Source: Clostridia bacterium
GTDB lineage: Bacteria > Bacillota_A > Clostridia > Christensenellales > Aristaeellaceae
NCBI GenBank assembly: GCA_017648805.1
Contig: JAGCIC010000071.1
Coordinates: forward strand, 1-18,454
Direction: 5' to 3'
DNA length: 18,454 nt
Below the pieces are notes generated by a model. The model was not told where the DNA came from. It saw only the letters and a list, made by a program, of their open reading frames with translations, and searched no databases. Positions 15,017 to 18,454 of the stretch are shown here, piece by piece. The translations under genes and the position numbers were made by a program. Position 1 is the first letter of the stretch, and each line of letters opens with the position of its first letter.

Positions 15017-15045
15017 ATTATACCAGCGCGGGCGGTCCGTGTCAA
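15017..15045 (-). promoter_or_regulatory. Consensus sigma-A promoter with extended -10, minus strand
   Basis: Read on the minus strand, TTGACA (15045-15040) and TATAAT (15022-15017) are separated by exactly 17 bases. TGG directly before TATAAT makes an extended -10. Every base of both hexamers matches consensus. Transcription should begin near 15010, giving a leader of about 30 bases before the ATG at 14982. It can drive all nine minus-strand genes. Confidence 0.9.
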
Positions 15046-15072
15046 TCTTGGGGGAATTTTACACTGTCCGTC

Positions 15073-15101
15073 TTGTACAAAACATAAAAGTATGATAAAA
15101 T
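15073..15101 (+). promoter_or_regulatory. Sigma-A-like promoter for the pssA operon
   Basis: TTGTAC (15073-15078), a 17-base AT-rich spacer and TAAAAT (15096-15101) give a good vegetative promoter ahead of pssA. It is back to back with the minus-strand promoter, with the -35 boxes 27 bases apart. The 173 bases between the two divergent start codons otherwise hold no gene. An alternative -10, TATGAT at 15091, would have too short a spacer. Confidence 0.65.
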
Positions 15102-15155
15102 AACTCATCATAGTTTTTTCGGCGTGTGCCAATTATTTTCTGGAAGGCGAAAACG

Positions 15156-15797
15156 TTGATAGGATATTACAATTACACGGTAGTGCTTACATATCTGGGG
15201 CTTCTGTCCGCAGTGGGCGGAGCGGCCTCAGCCATAAACGGAAACTTCAAACTGTCGATGATATTCATGCTCATCTGCGGCTTTGCCGACATGTTCGACG
15301 GCGTGATCGCCCGCACGGACAAAAAGCGCAGCGACGACGCCAAGCGCTTCGGCGTGCAGATAGATTCCCTGTGCGACATGGCCTGCTTCTGCTGCCTGCC
15401 GGCGACGTTCATGCTGTGCCTGTGCGGCGTATGCGCGCTGAGCATCGTCGCGGGCGGCATGCTTATGCTGGCCGGCGTGATAAGGCTGGCGTACTTTAAC
15501 GTGCAGGAGATCAACCGGGAGCTGGAAAACGAGGGCCGGCGTGAATACTACGACGGGCTGCCCGTCACCGCAAGCGCGCTGATACTGCCCCTGGCGGCGC
15601 TGATCGGAGCGCTGCTGGGCGCGAACTGGTTCAGCCCCGTGGTGATGATAGCCGCGGCGGTGCTGAACGTCACCCGGGTGAAGATCAAAAAGCCCCGGGG
15701 CAGGTGGATACTGATCATGCTGCTCATAGGCACGTGCATAGCCGTGCTGGTACTTCTGTTCGGCGGCAAGGTGGCCGCCCCCGGCGTAAATGTTTGA
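15156..15797 (+). CDS. pssA: CDP-diacylglycerol-serine O-phosphatidyltransferase
   Basis: An integral membrane enzyme making phosphatidylserine from CDP-diacylglycerol and serine. The TTG at 15156 is preferred (213 residues): GGAAGG lies eight bases before it and the resulting (M)IGYYNYTVVLTYL is the usual N-terminus. A GTG at 15126 has no ribosome binding site. The CDP-alcohol phosphotransferase motif is present as DG48-49, AR52-53, Gly66, Asp70 and Asp74. Twelve residues separate AR from G, compared with eight in B. subtilis PssA, a variant I associate with clostridial enzymes. Several TM helices follow. The product is the substrate of the next gene, psd, which overlaps by eight bases. Confidence 0.92.
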   Translation: MIGYYNYTVVLTYLGLLSAVGGAASAINGNFKLSMIFMLICGFADMFDGVIARTDKKRSDDAKRFGVQIDSLCDMACFCCLPATFMLCLCGVCALSIVAGGMLMLAGVIRLAYFNVQEINRELENEGRREYYDGLPVTASALILPLAALIGALLGANWFSPVVMIAAAVLNVTRVKIKKPRGRWILIMLLIGTCIAVLVLLFGGKVAAPGVNV

Positions 15798-16587
15798 GGA
15801 TATTTATTCTTCGGCCCCGGGCAGGCTGCTGGCGGGGCTGCTGGCGCGGCCGTTCATCTCCAAAACGGCGGGCAGGCTTATGGACAGCCGCCTTTCCGCG
15901 CCGTTCGTAAATTCCTTTGTCAAAAAACACGATATAAACTTAAGCGAGGCCGAGCCGGCGCGGTATAAAAGCTTCAACGCGTTTTTTACCCGCCGGCTCA
16001 AAAAAGGCGCACGTCCCGTGTCTTCGGACGCCTCGGCGCTGGTGTCCCCCTGCGACGGACTTCTCACCGCCTACGACATAGGCGACGACAGCGCGTTCCC
16101 CATAAAGGGAAGGACATACAGCGTAAAACAGCTGCTCAGGGACGATCCCCTGGCGGAAACGTTTTCCGGTGGCAAGTGTCTGGTGTTCCGCCTGACGCCC
16201 ACAGACTACCACAGGTATATCTTCCCCTGCGAAGGGCGGATCGTCAGGCACAGGCAGATCCCCGGCGTTTACCACACCGTGCGCCCCAACGCGCTCAAAC
16301 ACAGGCAGGTGTTTTACGAGAATACCCGGGAATGGACGCTTATGGAAACTCCCGTGTTCGGCAGCGTGCTGATGATGGAAGTGGGCGCGCTGCTGGTGGG
16401 CAGGATAGCGAACCTTGTAAAAGAGGGTGCGTTCACCCGCTGGCAGGAAAAGGGATACTTCGAGTTCGGGGGCTCCACCATAGTGATACTGCTTAAGAAA
16501 GACGCCTGCACGTTCACGCTCCCGCTGGATACGGAGGCGGAACTGCCCGTAAAGCAGGGCCAGGTGGTCGGCTTCAAGGGAAGGTAA
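15790..16587 (+). CDS. psd: Phosphatidylserine decarboxylase proenzyme
   Basis: It converts phosphatidylserine to phosphatidylethanolamine at the membrane. The proenzyme of 265 residues cleaves itself at FGGST (Gly228-Ser229), and Ser229 becomes the pyruvoyl group of the small alpha chain. The proteolytic triad is visible as Asp89 (SPCDG), His141 (TDYHRYIFP) and Ser229. KSFNAFFTRRLKKGARP near 60-76 is a strong family signature. The start codon lies inside the 3' end of pssA (eight-base overlap) and has only a distant AAGGTGG upstream, so translation is probably coupled to pssA. Size and motif fit the longer Firmicute (type II) form. Confidence 0.95.
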   Translation: MFEDIYSSAPGRLLAGLLARPFISKTAGRLMDSRLSAPFVNSFVKKHDINLSEAEPARYKSFNAFFTRRLKKGARPVSSDASALVSPCDGLLTAYDIGDDSAFPIKGRTYSVKQLLRDDPLAETFSGGKCLVFRLTPTDYHRYIFPCEGRIVRHRQIPGVYHTVRPNALKHRQVFYENTREWTLMETPVFGSVLMMEVGALLVGRIANLVKEGAFTRWQEKGYFEFGGSTIVILLKKDACTFTLPLDTEAELPVKQGQVVGFKGR

Positions 16588-16609
16588 ACGGCAAAAACCG
16601 GAAGGATCC

Positions 16610-17311
16610 ATGAAAAAACTGATCTCTTTTATCATAAACTACGTCAAGGCCATGCCGCGCAGCGCGCGGATACTGCTTGTCACTTCTTTCGCGCTGCAGG
16701 TAGGCAGCTATTATCTCACCAGGCTCTTCACCGTAGGCGAGCCCCGGGTGCTGTCCTCCGCGCTGGACGACAGCATACCCATGGTGCCCGTGTTCATATG
16801 GGTATACCTGCTGGCGTTCCCTTTCTGGGTGTGGGGGCTCACGCGGGCGTACGCCGACAGCCGCGAGCTCTGCGTAAGGGTGTTCACCGCCGACGCGCTG
16901 AGCAAGCTGGTGTGCGTAATTGTTTTCATATTCTATCCCTGCACCATGATAAGGCCCGAACCGGAGACCATTCACGGCCTGGGCGCCTGGGCGGTAAAGA
17001 TAATCTACGCGCTGGACGGGGGCAAGAATCCTATGAACCTGCTGCCCTCCATGCACTGCTATCTGAGCGCGATGGTGTGCATACCCATGTTCACCAAATG
17101 GGCGAAAAAGCCCACGGGCGTCCGCCTCAAAACGTTTTTCTGCGTGTTCGCGCTGATGATCTGCGCTTCCACGCTGCTGGTCAAGCAGCACGTGGCGGTG
17201 GACGTGGTCACGGGCATTCCCCTGGCGTTCGTGTGCTGGTGGGTGTCACTGGGGATATGGAAGCTGATCGAAAGCAAACAAGCGACTAAATTGCCCGAAG
17301 GAGGTAATTGA
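16610..17311 (+). CDS. PAP2-superfamily membrane phosphatase/phosphotransferase
   Basis: A 233-residue membrane protein with about six hydrophobic helices. The PAP2 catalytic motifs are present: Arg115-Pro116 (MIRPEP), PSMHC with His149, and KQHVAVDVVTG with His194 and Asp198, the nucleophile and its partner. Members dephosphorylate lipid phosphates such as phosphatidic acid, phosphatidylglycerol phosphate or undecaprenyl diphosphate, or transfer head groups as in inositol phosphorylceramide synthases. Position after pssA-psd points to phospholipid metabolism, but the substrate cannot be told. GGAAGGATCC precedes the ATG, 22 bases after psd. The gene runs directly into the ThuA-like gene. Confidence 0.88.
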   Translation: MKKLISFIINYVKAMPRSARILLVTSFALQVGSYYLTRLFTVGEPRVLSSALDDSIPMVPVFIWVYLLAFPFWVWGLTRAYADSRELCVRVFTADALSKLVCVIVFIFYPCTMIRPEPETIHGLGAWAVKIIYALDGGKNPMNLLPSMHCYLSAMVCIPMFTKWAKKPTGVRLKTFFCVFALMICASTLLVKQHVAVDVVTGIPLAFVCWWVSLGIWKLIESKQATKLPEGGN

Positions 17312-18034
17312 ATGATAAATGTCCTGATATACAACGAATTCGTGCACGAGCAGACGGAGGAGCGGGTCAGAAAGGTGTACCCCGACGGGATACACGGCTG
17401 CATCAAGGCCTTCCTTGAGCGCGAGGACGACATATCCGTCAGCACGGTGACGCTGGACAACGTGAACGACATCACCGATGAGCTGCTGGACAAGACCGAC
17501 GTCATAATCTGGTGGGGCCACATGGCCCACAACAGGGTGCCCGACGAGGTCGCCCAGAGGGTGCAGGCGGCGGTGCTTAAGGGCATGGGCGCGATCTTCC
17601 TGCATTCCGGCCATCATTCCAAGCCCTTCAGGCTGCTGATGGGCACCAGCTGCAACCTGTCCTGGCGCGAGGACGGGGACTTCGAGCGCGTGTGGGTCGC
17701 CAAGCCCACCCATCCCATCGCCCGGGGCCTCAAGAAGTACATCTTCTCCGAGCATGAGGAGACCTATGCCGAGCCTTTCGACGTGCCGGAGCCGGACGTG
17801 ACCGTGTTCATCGGCGGTTTCGAGGGCGGCGAGGTGTTCAGAAGCGGGCTGTGCTACCGCAGGGGCGCGGGCAAGATCTTCTACTTCCAGCCCGGCCACG
17901 AGACCTTCCCCATCTATTACAATCCCGACGTGCAGACCGTGATAAAGAACGCCGTGCGCTGGGCCAAACCCGACTGCCGTATGGAAAAGCTGGACGCGCC
18001 CTGCGTGAAAAAGCCGGGATTCGACGGGGAATAG
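17312..18034 (+). CDS. ThuA-like domain protein (class I glutamine-amidotransferase-like fold)
   Basis: A 240-residue cytoplasmic protein of the ThuA/trehalose-utilisation family, named from rhizobial sugar catabolism; the biochemical role of most members is unknown. Typical segments are TDVIIWWGHMAHN (62-74), GAIFLHSGHHSKPF (93-106), HPIARGL and GAGKIFYFQPGHETFP near the C-terminus. The ATG directly follows the stop of the PAP2 gene, with a very strong GAAGGAGGTAATTG site located inside it, so it is tightly coupled to the phospholipid genes. No sugar transporter or dehydrogenase is nearby. Last gene of the operon. Confidence 0.9.
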   Translation: MINVLIYNEFVHEQTEERVRKVYPDGIHGCIKAFLEREDDISVSTVTLDNVNDITDELLDKTDVIIWWGHMAHNRVPDEVAQRVQAAVLKGMGAIFLHSGHHSKPFRLLMGTSCNLSWREDGDFERVWVAKPTHPIARGLKKYIFSEHEETYAEPFDVPEPDVTVFIGGFEGGEVFRSGLCYRRGAGKIFYFQPGHETFPIYYNPDVQTVIKNAVRWAKPDCRMEKLDAPCVKKPGFDGE

Positions 18035-18036
18035 AT

Positions 18037-18069
18037 CGATTGAAATGAATTGAAAATTCATTTCAATCG
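18037..18069. repeat. Perfect AT-rich inverted repeat after the ThuA gene
   Basis: A 15-bp perfect stem (18037-18051 with 18055-18069) and a three-base loop GAA begin two bases after the stop codon. It is not followed by a T run, so it is unlikely to be the main terminator. It may protect the 3' end of the mRNA or be an interspersed palindromic element. Confidence 0.75.
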
Positions 18070-18092
18070 GTTTGAGCTTTGCGCCTTTCGCT

Positions 18093-18112
18093 GAAAACGC
18101 TTCGGCGTTTTC
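18093..18112. repeat. UUCG-loop hairpin in the 3' region of the ThuA operon
   Basis: GAAAACGC-TTCG-GCGTTTTC forms an eight-base stem with a stable UUCG loop closed by C-G. An interrupted outer stem can extend it (CTTTCGC near 18085 with GCGTGAAAG near 18117). No T run follows. It is probably an RNA-stabilising structure or part of a repeat element. Confidence 0.65.
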
Positions 18113-18174
18113 CGGGCGTGAAAGCCGTAAGGAAAGCTTTAGTTGATTAAGCTTCTATATCTATCATAGTATCA

Positions 18175-18217
18175 AAGAGTGTCGCCATAAGCGACACTCT
18201 TATATTGTTTTATTTTT
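18175..18217. terminator. Intrinsic terminator between convergent ThuA and YitT genes
   Basis: A perfect 11-bp stem, AAGAGTGTCGC / GCGACACTCTT (18175-18185 and 18191-18201), with loop CATAA, is followed on the plus strand by ATATTG and then TTTTATTTTTT. It ends the pssA-psd-PAP2-ThuA transcript. On the minus strand only three T follow, so it would be weaker for the opposing gene. Confidence 0.9.
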
Positions 18218-18227
18218 TATTCTCGTT

Positions 18228-18454
18228 TTACTTCTCGCTTATCGCCGAGAAGCCTTCGCCTATGGCTTCGTGGGCGTCGGATATGAACATGAAGGCGAGG
18301 GGGTCCTCGTTTTCAACGATGCGCTTTAAGGTGGTGACCTCCTGGCGGGAGATCACGCACAGCACCACGGGCTTTTCCTCCATGGTGTACGCGCCCCGGG
18401 CCTTCAGCTGGGTGACGCCGCGGCCCATTTCACTGAGCACGCGCTCGGTGATCT
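18228..18454 (-). CDS. YitT-family membrane protein, C-terminal DUF2179 domain (5' end missing)
   Basis: Only the last 75 or so residues are in the window; the frame continues off the right edge (ITERVLSEMGRGVTQL...). The sequence has the DUF2179 pattern: RGVTxLxxxGAYT, then VVLCVISRQEVTTLKRIV, then DPLAFMFISDAHEAIGEGF. This is the soluble end domain of YitT-family membrane proteins, whose N-terminal half is a multi-helix membrane domain of uncertain function. A GTG at 18440 would be an artificial start inside the domain and should not be used. It converges on the ThuA operon. Confidence 0.85.
   Translation of the reverse strand, partial: ITERVLSEMGRGVTQLKARGAYTMEEKPVVLCVISRQEVTTLKRIVENEDPLAFMFISDAHEAIGEGFSAISEK

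Noticed and set aside
13768..15087. 439-codon plus-strand open frame opposite the MBL protein
   Set aside because: It runs through the consensus promoter and signal-peptide region of a real minus-strand gene and has Gly/Val/His-rich shadow composition.
18228..18440. Complete 70-residue gene starting at GTG 18440
   Set aside because: The frame stays open to the window edge with conserved YitT/DUF2179 residues before the GTG, so it is the 3' end of a longer gene.
1..18454. Prophage, transposon, CRISPR or defence island
   Set aside because: No integrase, transposase, repeat-spacer array, restriction enzyme or phage structural gene was found; the only helicase fits the MrfA/YprA repair family.

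Overview
The window looks like a chromosomal segment of a GC-rich (about 60 % by spot counts), Gram-positive, anaerobic clostridial Firmicute. Supporting signs are strong AGGAGG-type ribosome binding sites, Gram-positive signal peptides, a clostridial-type PssA, a stand-alone ferredoxin-thioredoxin-reductase-like [4Fe-4S] protein, a BdhA/YqhD-type iron alcohol dehydrogenase, and a YitT/DUF2179 gene at the right edge. No rRNA, tRNA, CRISPR array, transposase, phage gene or integrase was seen. Most of the content is housekeeping.

Left part, plus strand (1-5860): the 3' end of a cyclophilin gene, an SGNH/GDSL hydrolase, argS, manA, then two small secreted proteins of unknown function. The first secreted protein has Cys-pair repeats and a low-GC C-terminal part. 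Hairpins or terminators lie after argS, after manA and after the second secreted gene. The last one is a perfect 14-bp stem placed to stop transcription from both sides.

Middle, minus strand (14982 down to 5880): nine genes in one direction with gaps of 76 bp or less and no convincing internal terminator. They are preceded by a textbook promoter (TTGACA-17 bp-TATAAT with an extended -10). In transcription order: a secreted metallo-beta-lactamase-fold protein with a C-terminal Ig-like domain; a two-TM protein; a cysteine desulfurase; a secreted protein with a duplicated PsbP-like domain; thiI; an MrfA/YprA-type helicase; the FTR-like Fe-S protein; the alcohol dehydrogenase; and thioredoxin. 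Cysteine desulfurase and ThiI form a sulfur-transfer pair for tRNA 4-thiouridine. The last three genes look like a ferredoxin/thioredoxin redox module.

Right part, plus strand (15073-18217): a sigma-A-like promoter, then pssA-psd-PAP2-ThuA with overlapping or abutting genes. PssA and Psd make phosphatidylserine and then phosphatidylethanolamine. The PAP2 protein is probably another lipid phosphatase or transferase. The ThuA-like protein is an unexplained passenger. The unit ends in a row of hairpins and a strong terminator, facing the 3' end of a YitT-family gene on the minus strand.

The items most worth a second look are the FTR-like/ADH/thioredoxin operon, the FTR-like cysteine spacing, the composition break inside the first secreted gene, the secreted gene wedged between cysteine desulfurase and thiI, and a strong context-dependent leucine codon choice (CTT-AAG, CTC-AGG). 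I see no clear case for a wholly new defence or mobile system here.
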